From Reinekea marinisedimentorum (GTDB lineage: Bacteria > Pseudomonadota > Gammaproteobacteria > Pseudomonadales > Natronospirillaceae): a stretch of 64,000 nucleotides of DNA. Under the pieces are notes generated by a model. The model searched no databases and was not told the DNA's origin. It worked only from the letters and a program-made list of their open reading frames with translations. Of the stretch, positions 1 through 8,169 are shown one piece after another (the first letter of the stretch is position 1; every line of letters begins with the position of its first letter). The stretch lies in the NCBI RefSeq assembly GCF_004341165.1, contig NZ_SLZR01000007.1, forward strand, positions 1 through 64,000, in the 5' to 3' direction. A program made the translations under genes and the position numbers.

Positions 1-288
1 AACGTTCTGGGCTCGCTGACGAACTACCTGCTGGGCTATTGGGCGAGCACCGCCCTGGTAAAGAAGTGGTTGCGAATGTCGGAAGCAGAGTTCATTAAAG
101 CCGAGCAACGCTTTGCTAAGTACGGTATGTTTTCGCTATGCTTTGCCTGGGTGCCGGTTATTGGTGACCCTTTAACGGTCATCGCGGGTGTGCTGCGGCT
201 TCGCCTACACTGGTTTCTGCTGTTGGTTACTGCAGGCAAATTGATGCGCTATGTTGCTGTGAGTTATGTGGTGCTTAACGCTCATTGA
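1..288 (+). CDS. YqaA/DedA-type (VTT domain) inner-membrane protein, 3' end only
   Basis: Frame 1 is open from the first base and ends at the stop at 286-288, so the 5' end lies outside the window. The visible 95 residues include a G-S-L-T-N-Y region near the start, a W-V-P-V-I-G-D-P-L-T segment and a hydrophobic C-terminal helix, all typical of the short YqaA branch of the VTT/DedA family. The role is unknown; the family is thought to act in membrane lipid or transport homeostasis. Its last 18 codons are duplicated at 1679-1735. Confidence is good for the family, low for function. Confidence 0.8.
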   Translation, partial: NVLGSLTNYLLGYWASTALVKKWLRMSEAEFIKAEQRFAKYGMFSLCFAWVPVIGDPLTVIAGVLRLRLHWFLLLVTAGKLMRYVAVSYVVLNAH

Positions 289-292
289 TTGA
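236..292 (+). repeat. 57-bp direct repeat, left copy (3' end of the yqaA-like gene)
   Basis: This stretch matches 1679-1735 at 54 of 57 positions (constant offset 1443). It covers the last codons of the yqaA-like gene and its stop. The three differences are G/T, G/A and C/T substitutions with no indels. The two copies bracket the toxin-antitoxin genes and the 1387 small gene. Confidence 0.9.
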
Positions 293-326
293 ATCAAAGG
301 TTCTGGTTTTTTGATAAACAGGGCGG

Positions 327-821
327 TTAATTGAAACTCAATCTAACATCAGCAATGGTGATAAAAAGTTTATTTTCAGCATTCTGAAACGCCTGAAAGC
401 CATAGCGTTCATAGAAGTGCTTTGCGCCGTCTTTTGCGTCAACAATAATAACGGGAAATGCCACGCTGTTACTGGCTGCTAATAGTCTTTGGAGTGCATC
501 CATGAGTAACCATTCACCAAAGCTGTTCCCTTTGTATCTGCTGTCTACAGCTAAGCGAGCAATGAGGCCACCAGCGGTTGATGATTGATGTTTTTTCTGG
601 AGTTTATCGGGTAGCGCTTTTAGGTCGATGGGTGTCATTGTGAGCGTATAAAAGCCGATAATTTTCGAGCAATCGTTCTCATCCTCCAAAACAAAAGTTC
701 TGGTGTTGTCTTTCTTCGCCTGCTGACTGGCTATCGCTTTAAGGTAATTGTTGAGGGCTTCAACGCCACAGTTAAATTGGCTTCTATCGTGTTTAGTTTT
801 ATCCAGCAGCTCTGTTTTCAT
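327..821 (-). CDS. TacT-like GNAT acetyltransferase toxin
   Basis: A 164-residue Gcn5-related N-acetyltransferase. Characterised family members acetylate the amino group of aminoacyl-tRNA and block translation. The sequence shows the family N-terminus (F-N-C-G-V-E-A-L-N-N-Y-L near residue 16), an acetyl-CoA loop at S94-R-Y-K-G-N-S-F-G102 and a C-terminal F-Y-E-R-Y-G-F with Y140 in the place of the catalytic tyrosine of Salmonella TacT. It overlaps the upstream DUF1778 gene by 4 bp, so translation is probably coupled and expression autoregulated by the pair. Length and motifs are complete, so it looks intact. Confidence 0.9.
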   Translation of the reverse strand: MKTELLDKTKHDRSQFNCGVEALNNYLKAIASQQAKKDNTRTFVLEDENDCSKIIGFYTLTMTPIDLKALPDKLQKKHQSSTAGGLIARLAVDSRYKGNSFGEWLLMDALQRLLAASNSVAFPVIIVDAKDGAKHFYERYGFQAFQNAENKLFITIADVRLSFN

Positions 822-1093
822 TGATGTGCATGGCTCTGGTAGCGTTTAGCCGCTGCTTTGAGTTTTGCATTGGGTGTAGGCGGCTTGTCGAGCGCTTCCA
901 TTAACAGTATGGCGTCGGCTTGACTAAGTTTAAGAGTTTCTTCACGTTCAATCACTTGCTTCGCCTTTTCAATTGCGGCGCTGAGTACAAACGAATTAAT
1001 ACTCGATACTCCGCTAATGGCAGCCGCTTTAGCCAGTAAATCTTGTGTGTCGGCATCTACCCTGGCGGTGATGCGGGGTAAGGTTGTTGCCAT
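818..1093 (-). CDS. DUF1778 ribbon-helix-helix antitoxin (TacA-like)
   Basis: A 91-residue protein with an N-terminal ribbon-helix-helix (P-R-I-T-A-R-V-D, about residues 5-45) for DNA binding and a charged C-terminal tail (about 55-91) that in the family wraps the GNAT toxin and blocks its active site. The gene is first in the pair and starts with ATG at 1093, preceded on its strand by TAGGAGAG. The region at 1110-1126 just upstream (GTGTCAAAATGTCACAC) is an imperfect inverted repeat and a candidate autoregulatory operator. Confidence 0.9.
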   Translation of the reverse strand: MATTLPRITARVDADTQDLLAKAAAISGVSSINSFVLSAAIEKAKQVIEREETLKLSQADAILLMEALDKPPTPNAKLKAAAKRYQSHAHQ

Positions 1094-1351
1094 TATGCGC
1101 TCTCCTAATGTGTCAAAATGTCACACGGGTAGTATGGTCAAAAAATGTGCAGTAAGCAATATTGGTGCTGCTACAGAAAGGGCTTTTACACAGTCCCTAA
1201 TAGAATAGAGGGCGCCAAGTTTGTGAGCCGGGTGAAAAGGGATGGATTGTGAGCGATGCCTAAAAGCGCTATTAATAATTTTTGTACAGTGTTTAATGGG
1301 TTTGCTCAAATGTCTTTTAGACTTTTGGCTGCCTATGTTAAATATTTACTA

Positions 1352-1378
1352 TCGTTTAAGTCGTTTAAGTCGTTTAAG
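1352..1378 (+). repeat. Three tandem copies of a 9-bp unit
   Basis: TCGTTTAAG occurs three times head to tail, 8 bp before the GTG codon of the next small gene. It may change the spacing of promoter or ribosome-site elements by slippage, but no function can be shown. Confidence 0.85.
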
Positions 1379-1386
1379 GATAAACA

Positions 1387-1632
1387 GTGAACATACCAAT
1401 GTGGATATTTTTGTACGCAGCCACAACGCTCTGGTGGAAGTGGATTATTAGCTGGGGCGGTGCCAAGTGGCTAGAGGGTTGGAAATCCTTTTTTCTGGTT
1501 GAATGGTTCGCATGGGGCTGGCGTGCGGAGCAAATTCGTTTTCATGCGGTTGTTATTTGGGTACTTTCTACCCTCTGGTTTCTGGTTGGGCTATTTATTC
1601 CGGATGTTCGGGGCATTGGGTTGCTGCTGTAA
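1387..1632 (+). CDS. Small Trp-rich membrane protein of unknown function
   Basis: An 81-codon open frame starting GTG (1387) or ATG (1399). The product has 10 tryptophans and two likely membrane segments, about residues 4-20 and 57-80. I do not recognise the family. It sits inside the islet bounded by the two yqaA 3'-end repeats, next to the toxin-antitoxin pair but on the other strand. The start region has no clear ribosome site apart from AAGGA at 1376-1380, 6 bases before the GTG. It could be accessory cargo or a chance frame. Confidence 0.45.
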   Translation: MNIPMWIFLYAATTLWWKWIISWGGAKWLEGWKSFFLVEWFAWGWRAEQIRFHAVVIWVLSTLWFLVGLFIPDVRGIGLLL

Positions 1633-1678
1633 TGTCGTTTAATAAACAGCCAGCGTTTAAGGGGCTTAATCACGTTAA

Positions 1679-1735
1679 GCAAATTTATGCGCTATGTTGC
1701 TGTGAGTTATGTGGTACTTAATGCTCATTGATTGA
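1679..1735 (+). repeat. 57-bp direct repeat, right copy
   Basis: A near-copy of 236-292 (54/57). Here it is not attached to an upstream yqaA reading frame, so it is a duplicated 3' end, as left when a mobile islet inserts at the end of a gene and restores the target. Confidence 0.9.
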
Positions 1736-1776
1736 GCAGGCCTGTGCGCCACCTGTAATTGAAAGAGGGAATATCG

Positions 1777-2178
1777 ATGACGGATTACTTTGGTTCCTGT
1801 TTATGCGGTACCGCGAAATTTCAGATAACCGGCGAGTTCGAAAGCTTTTACCTGTGTCATTGCAAACATTGCCAAAAAGATACTGGCTCGGCGCATGCGG
1901 CCAATCTGTTTTCTGTGTCGGCGCAGCTCACCTGGCTTTCCGGTGCCGATGCGGTGACCAGCTTTACGCTGCCCGGTACCCGGCACAGTAAGAGCTTTTG
2001 TCAGTGGTGTGGTTCTGCACTGCCAAATACTCAGGCAAAGGGGCTGCTCGTTGTGCCGGCTGGCTGCCTGGATACGCAAGTTTCGATGGCTCCGGTGGCA
2101 CACCTCTTTACCGCCAGTAAAGCGGACTGGGATGAAGGCTTGCATCAGCTGCCATCCTATAAGTGCTTGCCGGAATAG
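1777..2178 (+). CDS. GFA-family zinc protein (Mss4-like fold)
   Basis: A 133-residue protein of the family named after glutathione-dependent formaldehyde-activating enzyme. Zinc-binding cysteines are visible at C8, C10, C27, C29, C32, C75 and C78, in the order C-L-C-G, C-H-C-K-H-C-Q and C-Q-W-C-G-S. The family fold is Mss4-like; most members have no proven reaction. I chose ATG 1777, preceded by GAAAGAGGGAA, over an upstream TTG. It lies just beyond the duplicated yqaA end and reads with the VOC and HAD genes that follow. Confidence 0.85.
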   Translation: MTDYFGSCLCGTAKFQITGEFESFYLCHCKHCQKDTGSAHAANLFSVSAQLTWLSGADAVTSFTLPGTRHSKSFCQWCGSALPNTQAKGLLVVPAGCLDTQVSMAPVAHLFTASKADWDEGLHQLPSYKCLPE

Positions 2179-2244
2179 AGTTCTTGCCCGAGCACTGCGC
2201 GCAGCGTCATTTGTGTTTCACTCAAGTATTACAAGGGGTATGTT

Positions 2245-2631
2245 TTGTTCCTGACCGGATTCCATCATGTGGCCATTATCTGTTCCGATTACGGCCGCTC
2301 TAAGGCGTTCTATACCGAAATTCTCGGTTTACCGATTGTTGCTGAAACTTATCGGCAGCAGCGGGGCTCTTACAAGCTCGATCTGGCGCTGCCGAATGGC
2401 GGTCAAATAGAGCTGTTTTCGTTCCCCTGCCCGCCACCCAGGGTGAGTAACCCTGAAGCTCAGGGGCTGCGCCATCTGGCTTTTTCAGTGGGTTCGCTCG
2501 ATGAGATGGTGGCCTATTTACAGGCCGCAGGTGTAACGGTAGAAGCCATTCGCACAGACGAATTAACCGGCAAGAGGTTTACCTTTTTTCAAGACCCGGA
2601 TGGCTTGCCGCTGGAGCTTTACGAGTCATAA
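2245..2631 (+). CDS. VOC-family protein (YaeR/GloA2-like glyoxalase fold)
   Basis: A 128-residue vicinal oxygen chelate protein. Putative metal ligands are H8, E56, H77 and E124, each in its usual strand (F-H-H-V-A, Q-I-E-L-F, L-R-H-L-A, P-L-E-L-Y). The R-G-S-Y-K-L-D-L segment is typical of the YaeR/GloA2 group, whose substrate is unknown. The start is TTG at 2245 with AAGGGG at 2233-2238. An ATG at 2240 in another frame opens only a 4-codon peptide that overlaps this start, which is unusual. Confidence 0.85.
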   Translation: MFLTGFHHVAIICSDYGRSKAFYTEILGLPIVAETYRQQRGSYKLDLALPNGGQIELFSFPCPPPRVSNPEAQGLRHLAFSVGSLDEMVAYLQAAGVTVEAIRTDELTGKRFTFFQDPDGLPLELYES

Positions 2632-2724
2632 ACCCGGTGAGTCATGAATCCGGTTAGTAAAGTACCGGTTAAACAATACCGCTCGCGGCGTTGAGTCGTT
2701 TTCAGTTTTTCACAGGAGGTTACT

Positions 2725-3399
2725 TTGAAACATACCGTCATTTTGTTCGATATTAATGAAACGGTTTTAAACCTTTCGGCCTTATGGCCAAAGTTCGAGT
2801 CGGCCTTCGGGAGCCAAAGCTTTACCGATACCTGGTTTGCGATGTTACTTCACAGCTCTACGGTTTCTATGATCACCGGGGTGAAAACCGATTTTGCAAC
2901 GCTTTCCAAAATTGCACTGGAAACATTGGCAGCAAAGCAGGGCGTTCCGTTATCCGCAGAAACCAGCGCCGATATTCTTGGTGGCTTTGCTAACCTCCCT
3001 GCGCACGCAGATATCAAACCGGCGCTGGCAAAGCTACGCTCAGCGGGCTTTCAAACCGTTGCCTTTTCTAATTCATCGCTGGGTTTAGTTTCAAAGCAGA
3101 TCAGCAATGCCGGCCTGAATGATTATTTCGATGAAGTCATTTCTGTGGAAGAGGCCGAAACCTTTAAACCAAACCCGCAAGCCTACAACTATGTCGCTGA
3201 AAAACTCGGCCGAGATGTCACTCAGCTGCGGCTGGTCGCTACCCATGATTGGGATACGCATGGTGCAATGTCTGCCGGGTTGAAAGCGGCTTATATTAAT
3301 CGCGCCGGTGCTCTATATAACCCGCTCTACAAACAAACGGATATCTCGGAGGCAACCATGATGGATGTAGCCGAGCAGATTATTGCCACCGATTTATAG
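2725..3399 (+). CDS. HAD-superfamily hydrolase, type II haloacid dehalogenase-like
   Basis: A 224-residue HAD protein. Nucleophile D9 lies in L-F-D-I-N-E-T; motif II is F-S-N-S-S (114-118), motif III lysine K148 is in F-K-P-N-P, and motif IV is H-D-W-D (174-177). An inserted helical cap fills about residues 15-95. These match type II haloacid dehalogenases, which replace halogen with hydroxyl on 2-haloacids, but many relatives act on other substrates. Translation starts at TTG 2725; a strong AGGAGG at 2714-2719 fixes this start. Confidence 0.85.
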   Translation: MKHTVILFDINETVLNLSALWPKFESAFGSQSFTDTWFAMLLHSSTVSMITGVKTDFATLSKIALETLAAKQGVPLSAETSADILGGFANLPAHADIKPALAKLRSAGFQTVAFSNSSLGLVSKQISNAGLNDYFDEVISVEEAETFKPNPQAYNYVAEKLGRDVTQLRLVATHDWDTHGAMSAGLKAAYINRAGALYNPLYKQTDISEATMMDVAEQIIATDL

Positions 3400-3548
3400 G
3401 TACACTAACCACATTAATCCCCCATGGCGCGACACCTAGGGTCCGTCGTTAGGTGGTATCACAACCCTGTTGAGAATGCAGGCAGCCTAAGCAACGCACC
3501 TGACTTAGCCTTTTTTCTGCTGATTAATAAACCCCGGAGTGAACAGCA

Positions 3549-4439
3549 TTGCACACCACCAAATTACATAAACAAAACCTGATCGGCAGCCTTTGGATGA
3601 TCGCAGCCATGGGTGGCTTCGCCCTCGAAGATTCCTTCGTGAAGGTGACCACTAAAACGCTGCCCATTGGCGAGGTGCTGGTGCTTTTCGGTTTGGGTGG
3701 TGCGCTCATTTATGCGGCGATTCTGCTGCTGCATCGCAGGCCGCTTTATATTCCCGATGTTCTCTCCAGGCCGATGCTGCTGCGCATGGGCTTTGAAGTT
3801 ACCGGCCGCCTGTTTTACGTGCTGGCCATTGCGCTCATCCCGTTATCGGTTACCACGGTCATTTTGCAGGCCACCCCTTTGGTGGTGGTGGCCGGCGCGG
3901 TTGTGGTGTTTGGTGAACGGGTGGGCTGGCGCAGGTGGGTCGCTATTGTGGTCGGGCTGATTGGCGTGATGGTTATCCTGCAGCCGGGCGCTGAAGGCTT
4001 TAGCTGGCTGTCTCTGTTCGCCATTGTGGGCATGCTCGGCTTTGCCGGTCGTGATCTTGCGAGCAGGGTCGCACCAGCAACTGTGGGCACATACCTGTTG
4101 GGGTTTTATGGCTTCCTGTCGATTGTGGTTGCCGGCCTTATCCATTCTGTCTGGGCTGCCACGCCACCTGTTCTACCAAATGCGGAGGCATCGCTGGCGC
4201 TGCTTTGTGGCATCCTGTTCGGTGTGCTGGCGTATTCATGTTTGATGAAGGCGATGAAAACCGGAGAGGTCTCTGCGGTTACTCCGTTCCGCTATGTTCG
4301 CTTGCTGTTTGGCATGGCGCTCGGCGTACTGGTATTTGGCGAGGCTATTAGCCTGAATATGCTAGTTGGCTCGGCACTGATATTAACCTCCGGGCTTTTT
4401 ATTATGTGGCGCAAAGGCAACACTGTTACCGCAAGGTGA
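3549..4439 (+). CDS. EamA/DMT-superfamily transporter
   Basis: A 296-residue integral membrane protein with ten predicted helices arranged as two EamA repeats (about residues 15-145 and 155-290). Family members export metabolites or amino acids, and the substrate cannot be read from sequence. The start is a TTG at 3549 after GGAGTG at 3535-3540. It is followed by about 190 bp without a gene and appears to be expressed alone. Confidence 0.85.
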   Translation: MHTTKLHKQNLIGSLWMIAAMGGFALEDSFVKVTTKTLPIGEVLVLFGLGGALIYAAILLLHRRPLYIPDVLSRPMLLRMGFEVTGRLFYVLAIALIPLSVTTVILQATPLVVVAGAVVVFGERVGWRRWVAIVVGLIGVMVILQPGAEGFSWLSLFAIVGMLGFAGRDLASRVAPATVGTYLLGFYGFLSIVVAGLIHSVWAATPPVLPNAEASLALLCGILFGVLAYSCLMKAMKTGEVSAVTPFRYVRLLFGMALGVLVFGEAISLNMLVGSALILTSGLFIMWRKGNTVTAR

Positions 4440-4632
4440 TTATGGCAAAGCACCTGTGAACAGGCCGCCACAGGCTGTTCTGAGTCGCGTATCCTGAATC
4501 CGGCGACTATGCTTTAGAGGGCTTTGATTAAGCGCCGTAAACGCTTGTTGTGTTCGTTGTTTAAGAACCCCGTGGGCTGTCGCACTTCAATGCGATGAAC
4601 ATCTTTAATGTAACGAGTGAGCTTAATGACTC

Positions 4633-5583
4633 ATGACGATAAAAACAGACCGTCACCGCCCTGAAGACCCCCGTGCCTTTGAAGAAATGCTGCTTCGTTC
4701 TGAAGCGAAATTCTCGACCCTGTTCAACGCGTCTCCGTTGGGTATGACGGTTGTTGATGCTGAAACAGGGCGATTCCTTAACGTGAATAAAGCGGTATTA
4801 AACGCAACGGGTTATACCGAGGATGAATTCCTCAGTTTTAGCTACTGGGATATCACGCCGGAAAAATACAGGGATCAGGAGCTTCAACAACTGATCGACC
4901 TTAAAGAGAAAGGCAGGTTTAGCCCTAACCGGAAAGAATATATCTGTAAGGATGGCTCACTGTTCCCTATCTCTATCAGCGGGGTGGCACTGGTCGATAC
5001 CGACGGAAAAGAGATTGTGTTAGGTCTCATTGAAGATATCAGCGAACGCCTGGCCCACGAAAAAGAATTAGAGCGGCTGGCCCTGTACGACACCCTCACC
5101 AACCTGCCAAACCGCCGGCTAATTACGGAACGTATTGGTCAGGCCATTGCTAAATCTCAGCGAGACAGGAGCATTTTTGCCATTTTCGTTTTGGATCTGG
5201 ATAACTTTAAGCCGGTTAACGATAACCTGGGGCATTATGGTGGTGACGAGCTGTTAAAGGAAACCGCGCTGCGCATTAAAAGCCTGCTTCGTCGCGGTAC
5301 GGATAGTGTCTCCCGGCACGGTGGCGATGAATTTTTACTGTTACTTACCGATATAAAAACGCAGGACGAGGCAAGACGCATTGCAAAAAGTATCTGCAAG
5401 GCACTCGCTAAACCCTTCCAGATAGAAGATGAGGTGGTGACGGTTTCTGCCAGTATCGGCATTGCTGTTTATCCGGATCACGGCACCGACCAAATCACGC
5501 TGTTCAGAAATGCAGATAAAGCTCTGAGTCGGGTAAAAGAAGAACACGGCAATGGTTGCAAAGTTTTTGGCTCTTATTACTGA
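4633..5583 (+). CDS. PAS-GGDEF diguanylate cyclase
   Basis: A 316-residue protein that should make cyclic di-GMP from two GTP. A PAS sensor spans about 25-140, with the PAC end I-E-D-I-S-E-R at 133-139, and a GGDEF domain spans 148-312. The active site G230-G-D-E-F234 is intact. An inhibitory site R221-x-x-D224 lies exactly five residues before it, predicting product inhibition. No membrane segment is present, so the sensor is cytoplasmic. An out-of-frame ATG at 4626 precedes the chosen ATG. No partner gene adjoins it. Confidence 0.92.
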   Translation: MTIKTDRHRPEDPRAFEEMLLRSEAKFSTLFNASPLGMTVVDAETGRFLNVNKAVLNATGYTEDEFLSFSYWDITPEKYRDQELQQLIDLKEKGRFSPNRKEYICKDGSLFPISISGVALVDTDGKEIVLGLIEDISERLAHEKELERLALYDTLTNLPNRRLITERIGQAIAKSQRDRSIFAIFVLDLDNFKPVNDNLGHYGGDELLKETALRIKSLLRRGTDSVSRHGGDEFLLLLTDIKTQDEARRIAKSICKALAKPFQIEDEVVTVSASIGIAVYPDHGTDQITLFRNADKALSRVKEEHGNGCKVFGSYY

Positions 5584-5666
5584 GCGATCTTAACGGCTGA
5601 TGGTCTCCGCGAAGGCCAGGCCGTCAGTCACGTGTGCTTGAAGCTGGCCATCGATTCTTGCTGGCA

Positions 5667-6581
5667 TCAGAGCATCAGTCTTAATACAAAACCATCCGCC
5701 AGCAGCGCCACAAACAAATACAGCAGGTATTTGATCGAAAACTTAAAGGTGCCCCAGGCGGCGGTTTTATCTTCGGTGTACTTCAGCCGGTAGCTCCAAT
5801 GCAAAAACTGCACGCCCAGCACAAAGGCGGCGATGCCATACAGATAGCCGGCTTCACCCAGACATACCGGCAGCAGCGAGACCGGCAACAGCAGCCAGCA
5901 ATACAGCCACACCAGGTGGCGGGTGAGTTCGGTGCCGTGGGTGACCGGCATCATCGGCACCTTGGCGCGGGCGTAATCGTCTTTGCGGTGGATGGCCAGC
6001 GCCCAGAAGTGCGGTGGCGTCCAGGTGTAGATGATCAGCACCAGCAACAGTGGCATACCGCCGATGTAGCCGGTTACGGCTGTCCAGCCGAGCAGCGGCG
6101 GCATCGCCCCGGCCAGGCCACCAATCACGATGTTCTGCGGCGTAGATCGCTTCAGATAGGCGGTATAAACCAGCGCATAACCGACCATCGAGGCCAGCGT
6201 TAGCAGGGCGGTGAGGGTGTTTGTCCACAGCATGAGAATGACGAAGCCAAGCACGGTCAGTGCGCTGGCAAAGCTGAGCCCCAGTTGTGTGCTGACCCGG
6301 CCGGCAGCAACCGGGCGCTGATGGGTGCGCGCCATCTTCTGGTCGATCTGTTCATCCACAACATGATTAAAGGCGGCACCGGCGGCGGCCAGCAGCGCAA
6401 TACCGAGCGTGCCGGCGATGGCTTCTAGCCAGGGAAAATCGCCCAGCGGTGCCAGCGCCATGCCCACCCAGGCGGTGATCAGCATCAGCAGTACCACCTT
6501 GGGCTTGGTCATGTCGTATAAATCGTTGGCAAGTAGCTTCCAGTGGCGTGCTGAGGCTGAAGCACTGATGGAATTATTCAT
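5667..6581 (-). CDS. ctaB: Protoheme IX farnesyltransferase (heme O synthase)
   Basis: A 304-residue UbiA-family membrane enzyme that adds a farnesyl chain to heme B, giving heme O for the aa3 oxidase. The prenyl-diphosphate motif N72-x-x-x-D76-x-x-x-D80 is in place, with Y-T-W-T-P-P-H-F-W in the second half and about nine membrane helices. I start at M-N-N-S-I (6581), not an in-frame upstream ATG at 6668 that would lie deep inside ctaA. It overlaps ctaA by 8 bp, so the two are coupled. It is the last gene of the cox operon visible here; no SCO gene follows. Confidence 0.96.
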   Translation of the reverse strand: MNNSISASASARHWKLLANDLYDMTKPKVVLLMLITAWVGMALAPLGDFPWLEAIAGTLGIALLAAAGAAFNHVVDEQIDQKMARTHQRPVAAGRVSTQLGLSFASALTVLGFVILMLWTNTLTALLTLASMVGYALVYTAYLKRSTPQNIVIGGLAGAMPPLLGWTAVTGYIGGMPLLLVLIIYTWTPPHFWALAIHRKDDYARAKVPMMPVTHGTELTRHLVWLYCWLLLPVSLLPVCLGEAGYLYGIAAFVLGVQFLHWSYRLKYTEDKTAAWGTFKFSIKYLLYLFVALLADGFVLRLML

Positions 6582-7584
6582 AATGAAGCTCCCGTGAATG
6601 CAGCCGCAGGGTGAGTGCGACCAGTGCAAATAGCAGAACCGCACCACCAAGGTTGTGCAGTACGGCAATCAATATGGGAAGGCTGAGCAAAACATTGCTG
6701 ATGCCCAGCGAAACCTGCAGCGCCAGTAGCGCGGCAATTAACAGCGCCCAGTGTCTTAAACCGCTGCGCAGCAACAGCACTGCCAGTGTTAGCACCACAA
6801 CGGTTACCGTGATCGCGCCAATGCGATGTGCCATGTGGATGGCGGTGCGCTCCGGTGCGTTCATCAGCCCGCCGAGGTAGTTCGGCCCAACCGGCTGAGC
6901 CAGGTTAAAGCCCTGTTTAAAGTCGGTTTCCGGCCACCAGGCGGTTTGGCATTTGGGAAAGTCCGGGCAGGCCAGCGCCGCGTAGTTCGCGCTTGTCCAA
7001 CCGCCCAGCAATATCTGAATAACCACACAGGCCACCGCCACCGGTGCCAGCCTTCGACACTGCGTTATGGCTTCGCCCATGTTTGGCCTGCGCAGGCGAA
7101 TGCCGGAAAGCTTCAGGGTGAGCAAACCCAGCAGAATAAAGGTGCTGAAGCCGCCAGCGAGGTGTGCGGTGACCACCTGCGGCAACAGCTTCAGGGTGAC
7201 GGTGAGCGCGCCAAAGATGCCCTGCACAATCACCAGCGCCAATATAAAAACGCTGAGCTTAACCGGCGTGCGCGCATCGCTGCGGTTCTTCAGGGCAATA
7301 ACGGTCAGCGCAATTGCCAGCAGGCCAAGCGTGCTGGCGGCGTAGCGGTGTACCATTTCCGGCCAGGTTTTATCGTGATTGACCGGTATGTGCGGGTAGG
7401 CGGTGTTGGCGGCGTGTATTTCTTCGGCGGTTTGCGGTGCCCACAGGTGACCGTAGCAGGTTGGCCAATCCGGGCAGCCAAGCCCGGCATCCACCAGACG
7501 GGTGTAAGCGCCCAGCGTGACTACGACAACGGCCAGCAGGGTGGCGATAAGCGCGAGTTTAAAACCGGTAAGAGGCTGGTTCAT
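6574..7584 (-). CDS. ctaA: Heme A synthase (COX15/CtaA)
   Basis: A 336-residue membrane protein of the COX15/CtaA family that oxidises the C8 methyl of heme O to a formyl group, giving heme A. Cysteine pairs typical of the family occur in the two pseudo-repeats: C37-P-D-W-P-T-C43 and a second A-C-P-D-F-P-K-C. Conserved histidines are visible in M-V-H-R-Y-A, T-A-H-L-A-G, H-M-A-H-R-I and L-H-N-L-G-G. Eight membrane helices are expected. It lies 6 bp downstream of the thioredoxin-like gene and overlaps ctaB. Confidence 0.95.
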   Translation of the reverse strand: MNQPLTGFKLALIATLLAVVVVTLGAYTRLVDAGLGCPDWPTCYGHLWAPQTAEEIHAANTAYPHIPVNHDKTWPEMVHRYAASTLGLLAIALTVIALKNRSDARTPVKLSVFILALVIVQGIFGALTVTLKLLPQVVTAHLAGGFSTFILLGLLTLKLSGIRLRRPNMGEAITQCRRLAPVAVACVVIQILLGGWTSANYAALACPDFPKCQTAWWPETDFKQGFNLAQPVGPNYLGGLMNAPERTAIHMAHRIGAITVTVVVLTLAVLLLRSGLRHWALLIAALLALQVSLGISNVLLSLPILIAVLHNLGGAVLLFALVALTLRLHSRELHYE

Positions 7585-7590
7585 AGGCGG

Positions 7591-8169
7591 TTACCCAATG
7601 GTTGAAAGCTTGAGCAGTTTTTTAAGGTCGCTCATCTGCGCGCGGTAGTCGTGGTCCGGCAGAAAATACATCACCAGGTTACCGAACGGGTCGATAACAA
7701 AAACCGGGTGACGGTTTAAATCTTCCGCCGGAACCTGGTCTGTCAGCGCGGCAGAAAGTACCGGCTGGTTGCGCTGAATGATGTTTAAGTTCGGCAGTTC
7801 ACCGGTGTCTACTTCTGTTTGGCTGGTCGTTATCAGCACACGGTCAATGCGCGGTGCCAGCTTGCCCATGGCCTTGTGAATTTGCCGTTGCTCAATTAAC
7901 CGGTCGTAGCAGTTCTGTTCACAGCGCGGTGAAAACTGCACCAGCTGCCATTGCCGGTTTTCGGAAATCGTTACTTCGGGCAGGGTCAAATCGGTCGCCG
8001 AAAGCACCGGCTGCAGCAGCGTGCCGTGGTTGCTCTGCTCGTTTGGCCGGTAAGCGCCGGAGGCATACAGCCAGGTTGCCGAGGCCATAACCAACAGTGG
8101 TGTAAACAGCACGACAAACAGCGGCCATTTTCTGAAAAGTGAGTTCGGGGCCTGGTTAGTCTGAATCAT
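7591..8169 (-). CDS. Membrane-anchored thioredoxin-like protein of the cox locus
   Basis: A 192-residue protein with one N-terminal membrane helix (about 14-37) and a periplasmic domain resembling SCO/thioredoxin folds: a strand, then P-R-C-E-Q-N-C-Y-D-R-L, and near the end H-P-V-F-V-I-D-P-F-G-N-L-V-M-Y. The C-x3-C spacing is that of SCO copper chaperones. Uncharacterised proteins occupy this place between surf1 and ctaA in other gammaproteobacterial cox loci. A role in copper or thiol handling during oxidase assembly is an inference. It overlaps surf1 by 14 bp. Confidence 0.75.
   Translation of the reverse strand: MIQTNQAPNSLFRKWPLFVVLFTPLLVMASATWLYASGAYRPNEQSNHGTLLQPVLSATDLTLPEVTISENRQWQLVQFSPRCEQNCYDRLIEQRQIHKAMGKLAPRIDRVLITTSQTEVDTGELPNLNIIQRNQPVLSAALTDQVPAEDLNRHPVFVIDPFGNLVMYFLPDHDYRAQMSDLKKLLKLSTIG

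Noticed and set aside
1674-1680. GTTAAGC next to the right repeat, resembling the core of an integron attC site
   Set aside because: No matching RYYYAAC partner or folded attC lies nearby; a match at 341-347 is inside the toxin gene. The islet is not supported as an integron cassette.
6826-7605. Long plus-strand open frame opposite ctaA
   Set aside because: Antisense of a clear gene; composition is what a GC-biased complement gives, and no homology is recognisable.
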